Below, piece by piece: positions 15,028 through 23,046 of a stretch of 34,478 bases of DNA; position 1 is the stretch's first letter, and every line of letters begins with the position of its first letter. A program made the translations under genes and the position numbers. The stretch is taken from NCBI GenBank assembly GCA_937916395.1, contig CALFTN010000011.1, positions 1 to 34,478 on the forward strand, read 5' to 3'. The notes below the pieces were generated by a model. The model saw only the letters and a program-made list of their open reading frames with translations, was not told the DNA's origin and ran no database searches. The stretch comes from an uncultured Clostridia bacterium (GTDB lineage: Bacteria > Bacillota > Clostridia > Oscillospirales > Acutalibacteraceae).

Positions 15028-16206
15028 ATGAATTACCGCAAAGATAAAAATGGTAACGACTTGTCACTTTTGGGCTTTGGTTGTATGCGTTTTCAGAAGA
15101 AGTTCGGAAAAATTAATATGGAGCTTTGCGAAAGGCAAATTATGAATGCGTATAATAATGGTGTTAATTATTTTGATACAGCATTTATTTACCCTGGTAG
15201 TGAGAGCGCCATAGGTGAGGTTTTTGAGAAGAATAATATTAGAGAAAATATTTATATTGCAACAAAATTGCCACCACAATTAATGGTGAGTATTGATGTT
15301 TTAGAAAAACTTTTTAAAGAACAGTTAAAAAGACTAAGGACGGATTATATCGACTTTTATTTAATGCACATGATGAGTGATATAAAGGTTTGGGAGCGCC
15401 TTAAAAGCATTGGTATTGAAAAGTGGATTGAAGATAAAAAGGCGAGTGGGCAGATAAGAAATATAGGTTTTTCATATCACGGAAACACAGAAAAATTCTG
15501 TGAAATAGTTGATGCTTATAATTGGGATATGACACTTATTCAATATAACTATCTTGATGAACACAGCCAGGCTGGCAGAAAAGGTTTAGAATACGCTCAC
15601 AGCAAGGGTATTCCCGTTATGATAATGGAGCCACTTCGTGGTGGTAAATTAGTTAATAATTTGCCGGATGAAGCAAAAGAGTTGTTTAAAAAACATCCAG
15701 TTCAGCATACTCCTGCACAGTGGGCTTTTAAATGGCTTTTTAGTCAGGAAGAGGTTACTACTGTTCTTTCTGGTATGAATTCTGAAGAAATGGTAACTGA
15801 TAACATAAATACGGCTTCTACAACAAAAACAAGAGAAGTTACTGAGGTAGATGAAAAAATGCTCAGGGATGTTGTGAGAGCAATAAATCATAAAATGAAG
15901 GTTGGTTGCACAGGTTGCGGCTACTGCATGCCTTGCCCACAGAATATAAATATAAGTGGTACATTTTCGGCGTATAACACACATTTTACAGGTAATAAAT
16001 TCTTAGGTTTTAAAGAGTATTTAAGAGCAACAGCGTTTGGTGGTAATGCTCCTGCATCTGCTTGTATAAATTGTGGTAAATGTGAAAGCCACTGCCCACA
16101 AGCAATTGAAATAAGAAAAGAATTGAAAAATGCAGTTAATACACTTGAAACACCAGTGTATAAAACTGCAAATAATGTTATTAAAAAATTTAGTTCGAAA
16201 AAATAA
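15028..16206 (+). CDS. aldo/keto reductase with two C-terminal 4Fe-4S motifs
   Basis: This is an NAD(P)H-linked oxidoreductase with a TIM-barrel AKR domain (residues 1-285) and a ferredoxin-like tail. The catalytic tetrad is D50, Y55, K80 and H114 (NYFDTAFIYPG, IATKLP, FYLMHMM). The tail has Cys 294/297/300/303 (CTGCGYCMPC) and 346/349/352/356 (CINCGKCESHC), enough for two 4Fe-4S clusters. This fusion is common in anaerobic Clostridia and implies electron transfer between a flavin- or ferredoxin-type partner and a sugar or carbonyl substrate, which is unknown. The start is the ATG with AGGAG 7 bases upstream; the longer frame begins inside the promoter. Length is 392 aa. It ends at an 18-bp inverted repeat. 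Confidence 0.88.
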   Translation: MNYRKDKNGNDLSLLGFGCMRFQKKFGKINMELCERQIMNAYNNGVNYFDTAFIYPGSESAIGEVFEKNNIRENIYIATKLPPQLMVSIDVLEKLFKEQLKRLRTDYIDFYLMHMMSDIKVWERLKSIGIEKWIEDKKASGQIRNIGFSYHGNTEKFCEIVDAYNWDMTLIQYNYLDEHSQAGRKGLEYAHSKGIPVMIMEPLRGGKLVNNLPDEAKELFKKHPVQHTPAQWAFKWLFSQEEVTTVLSGMNSEEMVTDNINTASTTKTREVTEVDEKMLRDVVRAINHKMKVGCTGCGYCMPCPQNINISGTFSAYNTHFTGNKFLGFKEYLRATAFGGNAPASACINCGKCESHCPQAIEIRKELKNAVNTLETPVYKTANNVIKKFSSKK

Positions 16207-16207
16207 T

Positions 16208-16249
16208 ATGAATGGGTGCATAAGTTTTTTGACTTATGCACCCATTCAT
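16208..16249. terminator. 18-bp perfect inverted repeat, terminator
   Basis: Bases 16208-16225 and 16232-16249 are exact reverse complements around a 6-base loop, between two convergent genes. A T-rich run (ATTATTTTTTCG) follows only on the minus strand, so it mainly terminates the XRE gene. Confidence 0.8.
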
Positions 16250-16252
16250 TAA

Positions 16253-17323
16253 TTATTTAAATAATGCTTTAAAACTTTCTGAATTTTTGAATTCCTCACT
16301 TAGTGGGTATCTTTCGTTTAATAAAAATTCTAAATGCTCTTTTGCAACCCAGTTGCTGCCTTGTGAGTGTTTATCAAATTCCTTGCCATCGAGTAATTGT
16401 GAGTGTAAAACAGTTTTTCTGTTGAGAGCGTCAAACTGTTTTGCAAGTTCTGTTGCATTTTTAAAATAATCGAGTGCTTTATCTGTTTCACCTTTTAAAA
16501 AGTGCAAGCGTCCCAAATGACCAGTATTGAAAATTATAACTCGCCACGCCTCACCGAAGTTTCCGTCATCATAAATTGTGTTAAGTAAATTATTACATCT
16601 ATTCACAATATCAATTTTATAATCTGTTGAAAATTTATCATTATAAAAACAAAGGTGTGCTATTGCCTGGCATAGTAAATTAAGTGAAGTTTCAATTGCT
16701 ACAGTGCACGAATTAAAATATTCAGGGTGGTCTTCACTATAAAGGAATGAACGCAAAATTTCTTGTGAGTCTTTCATTCTTGGCATTTCTTCTAAAAGCT
16801 TTTCGCAATCTTTAAAAGAAATTCCACTTCCGTCAAGCTGGGCAAGTTTTTTATAAAATTCGGCAAGCTCGCGTTTGGCTGTTATGCGAATTTTATCGTT
16901 GTTACAATTTTCCTGAATGTTTTCATATATAGCGGTAACCTTGCTTAATGATTCAAGTGGTTCACTAAAATGAATGAGTTGTGTCATATACCTTAAAAGA
17001 ACTCTGTGGTCATTCGGGTAATTTTTCTTGAGTTCAAGTATAATTACTTCTCTTTGTTTGCCATCGGTTAAGTTATCAAATGCTTCAAGCTGTTTTATAA
17101 GCTTTTCTTCATTTTCGGCTTTATTTACACCGAGTAAATCATCAACAGAAACTTTGAAAAACAGAGCAATTTCAGGGAGCATTGAAATATCAGGATAAGT
17201 GTCGCCACGTTCCCATTTGCTTATGGTCTGAAAAGATACATTAAGAAACTCCGCTAATTTTTCCTGTGTTAAATTACGCTTTTGTCTTAAGGCTTTTAAA
17301 TTCTCACCAAAATAAATATTCAT
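16253..17323 (-). CDS. XRE regulator with helical-repeat C-terminus
   Basis: This is a 356-aa transcription factor with an N-terminal lambda-repressor-type helix-turn-helix (residues 4-64, LRQKRNLTQEKLAEFLNVSF, ending VSVDDLLG). About 290 helical residues follow that look like TPR-type repeats (for example FLKGETDKALDYFKNATELA near 280-300). Such XRE-TPR proteins often respond to a peptide or small ligand, but none is visible. A CAACCGGTTG palindrome in its promoter region suggests autoregulation. It is divergent from the GH92 gene, which it could also control. The ribosome site is TTGGAGATG. It ends at the large inverted repeat. Confidence 0.85.
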   Translation of the reverse strand: MNIYFGENLKALRQKRNLTQEKLAEFLNVSFQTISKWERGDTYPDISMLPEIALFFKVSVDDLLGVNKAENEEKLIKQLEAFDNLTDGKQREVIILELKKNYPNDHRVLLRYMTQLIHFSEPLESLSKVTAIYENIQENCNNDKIRITAKRELAEFYKKLAQLDGSGISFKDCEKLLEEMPRMKDSQEILRSFLYSEDHPEYFNSCTVAIETSLNLLCQAIAHLCFYNDKFSTDYKIDIVNRCNNLLNTIYDDGNFGEAWRVIIFNTGHLGRLHFLKGETDKALDYFKNATELAKQFDALNRKTVLHSQLLDGKEFDKHSQGSNWVAKEHLEFLLNERYPLSEEFKNSESFKALFK

Positions 17324-17345
17324 AAATTCATCTCCAAAATAATAT

Positions 17346-17355
17346 CAACCGGTTG
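17346..17355. promoter_or_regulatory. candidate operator CAACCGGTTG
   Basis: This perfect 10-bp palindrome is 23 bases upstream of the XRE regulator ATG, just before a TATTAT-like -10 box on the minus strand. The position fits a repressor site. The rest of the gap to 17479 shows nothing definite. Confidence 0.4.
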
Positions 17356-17479
17356 TGTATTTATAATAACTTTAAAAATTAAATTAATCTATAACTTATT
17401 CATTGAATAAAATTCGCCTGATGAGAGAATTTTTCTAGTGCTATGGTATCATAATGATTTAAAAAAGTAAATTATATTA

Positions 17480-17508
17480 TTGAATTTATTATATTTATAT
17501 AGTATATT
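17480..17508 (+). promoter_or_regulatory. sigma-A promoter for the GH92 gene
   Basis: TTGAAT (17480-17485), a 17-base spacer and TATATT (17503-17508), 37 bases before the GH92 start. Confidence 0.65.
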
Positions 17509-17544
17509 ATTTAAAGATTTTTATTTATTAATTAAGGTGATTTT

Positions 17545-19794
17545 ATGAATAAAGCAAAATATGTTGATACTTCAATCGGTACCGTTGCAGAAGAAGACAG
17601 CATCGAGGAATGTCACGGTGGCGGTAAAACTTACCCCGGGGCTTCTGTTCCTGGTGGTATGGTTCAGCTTTCACCAGATACTGTAACTGGTGGAGATAAT
17701 GGCAATGGCTATAACTATTGTCATAATACAATAGAAGGCTTCAGCTTTAACCACATGAGTGGTATTGGCTGGTATGGGGATTTGGGTAATCTTCAGATTA
17801 TGCCTGTTACTGGTGAAACTGATTTAAGAAGTGGCAGTAATGAGCATGTAGAATTTAAAAAAGGCACAAAGGGCTGGAAGTCGGAATTTTCACACGATAG
17901 TGAAAAAACTGAAGCAGGGTATTACTCGGTAAATTTAGAGCGTTATGGCATTTTGGCAGAAGCAACTGCAGACGTTCATAGCGGTATGTTAAGATTTACA
18001 TATCCTCATAATGAAAATGCAAGAATTATAATGAATTTTTCTCGCAGAATCGGCGGTAAAGCTGATTTTGAAGAGATTAAAATAGTTAACGAAAATACTA
18101 TTGAGGGTAAAATTATATGCACACCAAAGGGTGGTGGCTTTGGTCATGGTCATGGTAAAATTTCTTATGATTTTTATTTTACCTGTGAATTATCTCAAAA
18201 GCCTTTAAAAACTAAGTTCTTTGCAAATGAAGAATTCGAAAAAGGAAATTTAAAGGAATTCAGCCATGAAGATGCTGGTCTTATTTTAGATTTTGGTACT
18301 TCTGTTAGAGAGCCGATTGTTTTAAAATGCGGTATTTCTTATACGAGTCTTGATGGTGCAAGAAAAAACTTAAAAGCAGAAATTAAAGACTTCGATTTTG
18401 ATGCACAAAGAAAAAAAGCACTCAATTTATGGGAAAATGCTTTTGGTATGGTAGATGTTGAGGGTAGTGACGAAATTGATTTAAAGCTCTTTTATACATG
18501 CCTTTATCACGTTCTTTTAGACCCACGTGTTTCTGCCGATGTTGATGGTTGCTTTACTTTAAATGGTAAAGTGATAAAGGATGATAGTTATATTCATCGT
18601 ACAGTTTTCAGCGGTTGGGATGTTTACAGAAGTGAATTCCCTCTTCTTGCAATTATTCGCCCTGATATTGTTAATGATGAGGTTAATTCGCTTTTAAGAA
18701 TTGCTGAAGAGAATAATTCATCTTTTCCACGTTGGGAACTTTTAGGAATAAATGCAGGTTGTATGGTAGGTGACCCCGGAGCTATAGTTGTTGCTGATGC
18801 ATATCTTAAAAATATCAGGAATTATGATTTCGAGAAGGCACACAAAATAATTGTTGCTTCAACGAAAGGTGAAAAGGAATTATTTAATAAGAAATTCCAC
18901 ACAATAAGACCTGAATGTGAGCAATATTTAAAAGAAGCCTTCGTTCCTGATGAATTGAGTGATACATTAGAATATTTGCTTGCGGATTACACAATGTATC
19001 TTTTCAGCAAAGAAAAAGGCGATAAAGAAAACGAAGAATTCTTTTTGAATCGTGTAAAAAGCTATAAAGATAATTATAATGAAAATCTCGGATTTTTAGC
19101 ACCAAGAAAAGAGAATGGCGAATTCGTTTTTGAAGAAAATGAATATGATGATGACGGCTGTGTAGAAAGCAATATTTTTCAACAGTCGTGGTTTGTGCCT
19201 TATGATGTAAAAGGTCTTTTTGAGTTATTTGGTTATGAAAGAGCGCTCACTCTTTTAGAAAGATTTTTTGAAAAAGCAGATTTTAGTAGACTCTGGAATG
19301 ATGACTATAACCACTCTAATGAGCCTTGCCATAATATTACCCATTATTTTGATATTTTAGGGCTTTCACATCGTGCACAATATTGGACCAGAAGAGTTCA
19401 GAAAGAATCATACAGAACAGGTGCTTACGGCTTTTGCGGTAACGAAGATGTTGGTCAGCTTTCAGCGTGGTATGTTCTTTCTGCTTTGGGCTTTGCTCAG
19501 GTTTGCCCAGGAGTTCAGGATTATTTTATTAACACCCCTTTATTTAAAAAGGCTACTGTTAAATTGAATAAAGAATATCACTCTTGTGTAAATGGCGAAA
19601 CCTTTACAGTTGAATGTGACAAAGACCCATTAGAATATCCGTATATAAGCAAAATGGAATTTAACGGAAAATTAATAAAAAGACCGTATTTATCATATTT
19701 TGAAATAACGTCAGGCGGAACATTAAAATTTGAGCTTTCAAAAGAGCCTGTAACAGATTATTTTGAAAAAGTAGATAAATCATTTTTAGATTAA
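17545..19794 (+). CDS. GH92 alpha-mannosidase
   Basis: This calcium-dependent inverting exo-alpha-mannosidase is probably alpha-1,2 type, for N-glycans or yeast mannan. The N-terminal beta-sandwich holds the family signature VDTSIGT and TYPGASVPGGMVQLSPDT (residues about 7-46). The (alpha/alpha)6 barrel carries SGWDVYRSEFPLL, the calcium/substrate loop SNEPCHNITHY (E593, H596) and GNEDVGQLSAWYVLSALGF (E634, D635). The usual GNEPSHHIPYLYN is changed to SNEPCHNITHYFD, a variant of the family. Length is 749 aa, with no signal peptide, so a cytoplasmic enzyme acting on imported oligosaccharide is inferred. AAGGTGA precedes the ATG. It has its own promoter and terminator. Confidence 0.9.
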   Translation: MNKAKYVDTSIGTVAEEDSIEECHGGGKTYPGASVPGGMVQLSPDTVTGGDNGNGYNYCHNTIEGFSFNHMSGIGWYGDLGNLQIMPVTGETDLRSGSNEHVEFKKGTKGWKSEFSHDSEKTEAGYYSVNLERYGILAEATADVHSGMLRFTYPHNENARIIMNFSRRIGGKADFEEIKIVNENTIEGKIICTPKGGGFGHGHGKISYDFYFTCELSQKPLKTKFFANEEFEKGNLKEFSHEDAGLILDFGTSVREPIVLKCGISYTSLDGARKNLKAEIKDFDFDAQRKKALNLWENAFGMVDVEGSDEIDLKLFYTCLYHVLLDPRVSADVDGCFTLNGKVIKDDSYIHRTVFSGWDVYRSEFPLLAIIRPDIVNDEVNSLLRIAEENNSSFPRWELLGINAGCMVGDPGAIVVADAYLKNIRNYDFEKAHKIIVASTKGEKELFNKKFHTIRPECEQYLKEAFVPDELSDTLEYLLADYTMYLFSKEKGDKENEEFFLNRVKSYKDNYNENLGFLAPRKENGEFVFEENEYDDDGCVESNIFQQSWFVPYDVKGLFELFGYERALTLLERFFEKADFSRLWNDDYNHSNEPCHNITHYFDILGLSHRAQYWTRRVQKESYRTGAYGFCGNEDVGQLSAWYVLSALGFAQVCPGVQDYFINTPLFKKATVKLNKEYHSCVNGETFTVECDKDPLEYPYISKMEFNGKLIKRPYLSYFEITSGGTLKFELSKEPVTDYFEKVDKSFLD

Positions 19795-19800
19795 CAAAAT

Positions 19801-19838
19801 GAGTTGTAAAAAGCGTTGAGTTTTTTGCAACTCTTTTT
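19801..19838 (+). terminator. intrinsic terminator after GH92
   Basis: GAGTTGTAAAAA pairs with TTTTTTGCAACTC, with one G-U, and is followed by five T. Confidence 0.8.
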
Positions 19839-19841
19839 ATA

Positions 19842-19850
19842 TGTTATAAT
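19842..19850 (+). promoter_or_regulatory. extended -10 element for the sigma factor operon
   Basis: TGTTATAAT is an extended -10 (TGn before TATAAT) 54 bases before the ECF sigma ATG. No good -35 is seen at the right distance. Confidence 0.45.
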
Positions 19851-19903
19851 ATTTTGTCACCAAAACCATATTTAAATCGTTTTTAGAGTGAAAGGAGGAT
19901 GTT

Positions 19904-20392
19904 ATGGGTAAACGAGATCTCGAAACTGAATTTGAAGCTAAATATAACGATTATGGCAATATGCTTTATAAAATTGCATTTTTATATTTAGGTAATAAAA
20001 GCGATTGCGAAGATGTGCTACAGGATGTATTTACTAAATATCTTACGGGTAAATATAAATTTAAAAATTCTGAGCACGAAAAAGCTTGGTTTATAAGGGT
20101 GGCACAAAATAAGTGTTTGGATTATCTTAAAAAGTCAGGTCGTAAAAATGTGTGTATTGATGATGTCAACATAACCGATACATACAATTATGACGAAACA
20201 GAGCAAGATATAATTTCAAAAGTTATTGCATTACCAGAAAAATATAAATCGGCTATAATTCTTTATTATTACAATGATTACAGTGTGGAAGAAATATCAA
20301 AAACCTTAAAATTAAGTAAATCGGCAGTAAAGAAACGATTACAACGAGGCAGAGAAATATTAAAAATTGAACTGGAGGATTACGCAATATGA
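19904..20392 (+). CDS. ECF-type RNA polymerase sigma factor
   Basis: This is a 162-aa sigma factor of the extracytoplasmic-function class. Region 2 is at residues about 18-80 (YKIAFLYLGNKSDCEDVLQD, then AWFIRVAQNKCLDYLKK). Region 4 is at about 108-153 with the helix-turn-helix YSVEEISKTLKLSKSAVKKR and the RGREIL ending. It lacks extra C-terminal domains. A strong AAAGGAGG site precedes the ATG. It overlaps the next gene by 4 bases (ATGA), the usual arrangement of a sigma factor with its membrane anti-sigma. No consensus ECF promoter is recognisable upstream. Confidence 0.93.
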   Translation: MGKRDLETEFEAKYNDYGNMLYKIAFLYLGNKSDCEDVLQDVFTKYLTGKYKFKNSEHEKAWFIRVAQNKCLDYLKKSGRKNVCIDDVNITDTYNYDETEQDIISKVIALPEKYKSAIILYYYNDYSVEEISKTLKLSKSAVKKRLQRGREILKIELEDYAI

Positions 20393-21273
20393 AAAAAGAT
20401 GATTTTAAAAAATCTATAGATAATATAAACCCTGATGCATATATGGGTAACAGACTAAAAGCAAAAATTACTGCGGATATGCCAATAAGAAATAACAGAC
20501 GAGTTACAGTCAGCATAACTGCATTTTGCCTTGCATTTGCAATTATTTTCGGTGTAGCATTTTTAACACCACCAGCTGTATCAACCGAACAAACTACAAC
20601 AAATAATTCAGGTGTAGAAAGTAAAAAGATTAACCCATTCATAATAGTTGCAAGTGCGGCAGAAGCTGAGGGTGAGGAAGATATAATAGAAAATAAGGTG
20701 TTAGAGTTAAATGAGGAATATCCGTATGAGATGTTTCTAAAAGCAAAGGATATAACAAAGCTTTCAGATGAACAAAAGGGAGAATATGTGCTAGATTTGG
20801 CAGAAGATTTCGAAGTATATGAGCTTACTGAAAAAGTTTTTGATACAGCCAGAGCAATGGTTTGTACAACTGAAAATATAGCACTTATACAATATGCTTT
20901 TAATGATTTTAAACTTGATTTAGAAAATATAGAAAATGCTAAATCAATAAATGTAAAAAATACTTCAAAATATGGTCAGATGGTACATAATTACAATCTG
21001 CCAAAATTCGGTGGACCAGAACATGGTAATGATATTACAATTAATAGTAAAGATTACGATTTTGAAAAAAGTAGTTTCTACTGGGACCATACCGAAGAGA
21101 TGGAAAAAGCATTTAATGAGAATATAAATATACCATTTTCTACCTTTAACGATACAATTACTTTTACAGTTGAATATAACGATGGTTCAAAAGCGATTGG
21201 GGTGGTTGACCTTGTTTTTGACGATAGTGGTAACGCTAAAGTTGTTTGTAGAAATTATGATTATGTGTCATAA
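20389..21273 (+). CDS. membrane anti-sigma-like protein
   Basis: This 294-aa protein has a short cytoplasmic N-terminus (1-38), one transmembrane helix (about 39-60, VSITAFCLAFAIIFGVAFL) and a large acidic domain outside the membrane. Position and topology mark it as the anti-sigma factor of the overlapping ECF sigma, holding it at the membrane until a surface signal is sensed. The cytoplasmic part lacks a zinc-type HxxxCxxC motif, so it would be of the non-zinc type. The external domain matches nothing I recognise. Its start overlaps the sigma stop by 4 bases, implying translational coupling. Confidence 0.75.
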   Translation: MKKDDFKKSIDNINPDAYMGNRLKAKITADMPIRNNRRVTVSITAFCLAFAIIFGVAFLTPPAVSTEQTTTNNSGVESKKINPFIIVASAAEAEGEEDIIENKVLELNEEYPYEMFLKAKDITKLSDEQKGEYVLDLAEDFEVYELTEKVFDTARAMVCTTENIALIQYAFNDFKLDLENIENAKSINVKNTSKYGQMVHNYNLPKFGGPEHGNDITINSKDYDFEKSSFYWDHTEEMEKAFNENINIPFSTFNDTITFTVEYNDGSKAIGVVDLVFDDSGNAKVVCRNYDYVS

Positions 21274-21282
21274 GGTGATTGT

Positions 21283-21510
21283 ATGGCAAAATTTATAGAA
21301 AGGCTTATAGAATGTCCCTTTTATTTAGGTGAAGGCGATAAATTTATAAATTGTGAGGGTGAGGCTGGTAAGAAATACTCACAATTATTTGATGATAACA
21401 AAGAAAAGTCAGAGTATGAAAGAAGTGTATGCTCTGTTGACGGTGGCAGAACTTGTGAGCATTACAGAAAAATAATAGGACTTTATGACAACGGTGAATT
21501 GCCAAAATAA
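21283..21510 (+). CDS. small four-cysteine protein, probable metal-binding
   Basis: This is a 75-aa soluble protein that starts 9 bp after the anti-sigma gene with AAGGTGATTGT before its ATG. Cysteines 11, 24, 50 and 58 (ECPFYLG, FINCEG, SVCSVDG, TCEHYRK) follow the pattern of a small Clostridia family usually left as hypothetical, CPFY...I.CEG...YC...C. Such proteins are frequent in Firmicute mobile elements, but here it ends the sigma factor operon. A zinc-bound fold is inferred from the four cysteines. Function is unknown. Confidence 0.75.
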   Translation: MAKFIERLIECPFYLGEGDKFINCEGEAGKKYSQLFDDNKEKSEYERSVCSVDGGRTCEHYRKIIGLYDNGELPK

Positions 21511-21512
21511 AA

Positions 21513-21539
21513 GGTGGTAGGGAAGTTTTCCCTGCCACC
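21513..21539. terminator. bidirectional terminator
   Basis: GGTGGTAGGGAA and TTCCCTGCCACC pair with one G-U around a 3-base loop. T-rich runs are present on both sides for the convergent genes. Confidence 0.85.
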
Positions 21540-21542
21540 ATT

Positions 21543-22190
21543 TTAATCCATTGGATTTTCTAATAAGTCTTCTATATCGCAACCTAAAACTCTTGATAAT
21601 TTATATAACGTCTGTGCCTGAGCTTTATCTATATCATTTACTTTTTGTTCATACATTTGAATTGAGCGAAGATGAACACCAGAATTGAGCGCAAGTTCAG
21701 ATTGTGATAAACCTCTATTTTCTCTTATGCGTTTTAATTTTGTATCCGCATTAGTGTTGATATATATATTGTTTAAAGCTTCTATAAATTGTGAAATATC
21801 CATTTCGTGATAAACAGAATACATAGATAAAATTGTAGATAATGGTGCGTATTCAAAAATATCTTTGAATCGTTTTCCTGTGTACCATTGGTATTCTGCC
21901 AATGCCCAACCCGCCCAGTATTCTGGCGATTTGTCATTGCTACACCTTGGTTCTGGTAATTCTTTGCCCGAATAAATTTTGTTTATAACATTACGAGCAA
22001 GTTCTACCCCAGACATTCCAGCAATTATTGTAGGGTTTCCACGTTCAAATTGTTCGGCAAACCCAGATATAATAAATAACTTTGAAACCCAGTCGCTTTT
22101 AAAACCACAATCATTTATAGCATAATCAAAAAATTGAGCAAGTCTGTTTTTTGCACTACTCAGATACGATTTGTTGTATGCGTGGGTCAT
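21543..22190 (-). CDS. XRE antitoxin partner of the DUF3990 protein
   Basis: This is a 215-aa protein with a helical N-terminal domain of a type I associate with DUF3990 toxins (AYNKSYLSSAKNRLAQFFDY, then GMSGVELARNVI at 58-69) and a C-terminal XRE helix-turn-helix (about 151-211, LKRIRENRGLSQSELALNSG). It should neutralise the toxin encoded just before it and repress the shared promoter. Its ATG lies inside the toxin gene (35-base overlap), with GAGAGGAG about 10 bases upstream. Toxin-first order with an XRE antitoxin is also seen in HigBA-like modules. Confidence 0.75.
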   Translation of the reverse strand: MTHAYNKSYLSSAKNRLAQFFDYAINDCGFKSDWVSKLFIISGFAEQFERGNPTIIAGMSGVELARNVINKIYSGKELPEPRCSNDKSPEYWAGWALAEYQWYTGKRFKDIFEYAPLSTILSMYSVYHEMDISQFIEALNNIYINTNADTKLKRIRENRGLSQSELALNSGVHLRSIQMYEQKVNDIDKAQAQTLYKLSRVLGCDIEDLLENPMD

Positions 22191-22854
22191 CGTTTTTTAT
22201 CTCCTCTCTGAGAATATCCATTACAAATATATCATTACGATATGATTTAGTTTTCTTAATATCGTTTTTGTATGCCTCTCTTGCTTTAGTATCTCTATCA
22301 ATGAATTTGGGGTAATAAATGTTTCTATCTACAGGTTCAGCATCAATAAATTTAACTTGGTTATATGCTTTTTGCGAAACAAGAACTGTTTGTTCGCCGA
22401 GTTTTCCGAGATGCAAAGCCTTGCTTAAACTGCGTAAAGATAAACCGTTTTCGACAAAGCTTTCAGCATATCTGAAATAAGAATCATCTGCTCTGTATCC
22501 GATAATAACATCATACTCCTGAGTATCTATAGAAAAATGTTCTATGATATAATTCTTTGCATCAATTGCAATTTCAGAATCTAAAGAAAGAGTTCTGTGC
22601 TTAAGTAATAAAGCAATCCAGTTGAGAACTGTGTGTTTACTGTCTGTCGAATCAAGTATTTTCAAATTTGTAAGGTCAAATTTATATCTGTTGATAAAAC
22701 CATCTGTGTTTTGTTTACACGCCCATTCTTTTGCCATTTCAGGAATACGAGTGCAATAAAAGCCTTTGCCATAATCATTCTTTTCATTACCTTTAGTTAT
22801 ATCTGGAATCTCTATAATATGGTCTGTTCCGTGAAGTATTTCGATTTTATTCAT
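22156..22854 (-). CDS. DUF3990 toxin, ADP-ribosyltransferase-like
   Basis: This is a 232-aa protein of the DUF3990 family, which belongs to the ADP-ribosyltransferase fold group. Typical motifs are visible: ILHGTDHII (H8), NDYGKGFYCTRIPEMAKEWA (26-45) and a later GEQTVLVSQKA (E154), which could supply the H...Y...E triad. The probable action is NAD-dependent modification of a cellular target. The target is unknown and the catalytic assignment is mine. It is first in an operon with an overlapping XRE antitoxin, behind a perfect consensus promoter carrying two near-identical operators. CAGGAG precedes the ATG. Confidence 0.75.
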   Translation of the reverse strand: MNKIEILHGTDHIIEIPDITKGNEKNDYGKGFYCTRIPEMAKEWACKQNTDGFINRYKFDLTNLKILDSTDSKHTVLNWIALLLKHRTLSLDSEIAIDAKNYIIEHFSIDTQEYDVIIGYRADDSYFRYAESFVENGLSLRSLSKALHLGKLGEQTVLVSQKAYNQVKFIDAEPVDRNIYYPKFIDRDTKAREAYKNDIKKTKSYRNDIFVMDILREEIKNDDPRIQQIVSE

Positions 22855-22869
22855 AAGAAAATCTCCTGT

Positions 22870-22881
22870 ATCATTGTAATG
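22870..22881. promoter_or_regulatory. operator O2 of the DUF3990/XRE operon
   Basis: ATCATTGTAATG repeats 12 of the 14 bases of the site at 22897. It lies between the predicted transcription start and the ribosome site. Confidence 0.65.
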
Positions 22882-22891
22882 TCACACTTGT

Positions 22892-22920
22892 ATTATATCA
22901 TTGTAATGATAGTTTGTCAA
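22892..22920 (-). promoter_or_regulatory. perfect consensus promoter of the DUF3990/XRE operon
   Basis: TTGACA (22920-22915), exactly 17 bases, then TATAAT (22897-22892) on the minus strand. So strong a promoter needs a repressor, and operator O1 fills most of the spacer. Confidence 0.9.
22897..22910. promoter_or_regulatory. operator O1 of the DUF3990/XRE operon
   Basis: ATCATTGTAATGAT has ATCATT/AATGAT arms around 2 bases and lies between the -35 and -10 boxes. With O2 27 bp downstream, it fits cooperative binding by a dimeric XRE antitoxin. Confidence 0.7.
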
Positions 22921-22982
22921 GAGCTGTTGCAATTATGTATTATGTTATACTATTCACCAATAGCGTAAAATATAAAAAACTC

Positions 22983-23024
22983 GACTACGCCGAGATGGTT
23001 TTTGCTATCTCGGCGTAGTCTTTT
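22983..23024. terminator. strong hairpin terminator
   Basis: GACTACGCCGAGAT and ATCTCGGCGTAGTC form a perfect 14-bp stem with a 10-base loop. A T-run is present on both strands. It ends the small membrane protein gene at 23047. Confidence 0.9.
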
Positions 23025-23046
23025 GTTAATTCTCCCTCAATTTATC

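Noticed and set aside
16208..16249. 18-bp perfect inverted repeat as a possible transposon end or att site
   Set aside because: It lies exactly between two convergent stop codons and is a typical bidirectional terminator; no integrase or transposase is near.
17418..17425. CCTGATGAG, like the first half of a hammerhead ribozyme core
   Set aside because: No GAAA half-core or flanking helices follow; the next bases only form a small AGAA/TTCT stem.
17356..17479. Possible riboswitch or small gene in the gap before GH92
   Set aside because: The stretch is AT-rich, has no conserved aptamer motif I recognise, no long stem and no ribosome site with a frame.
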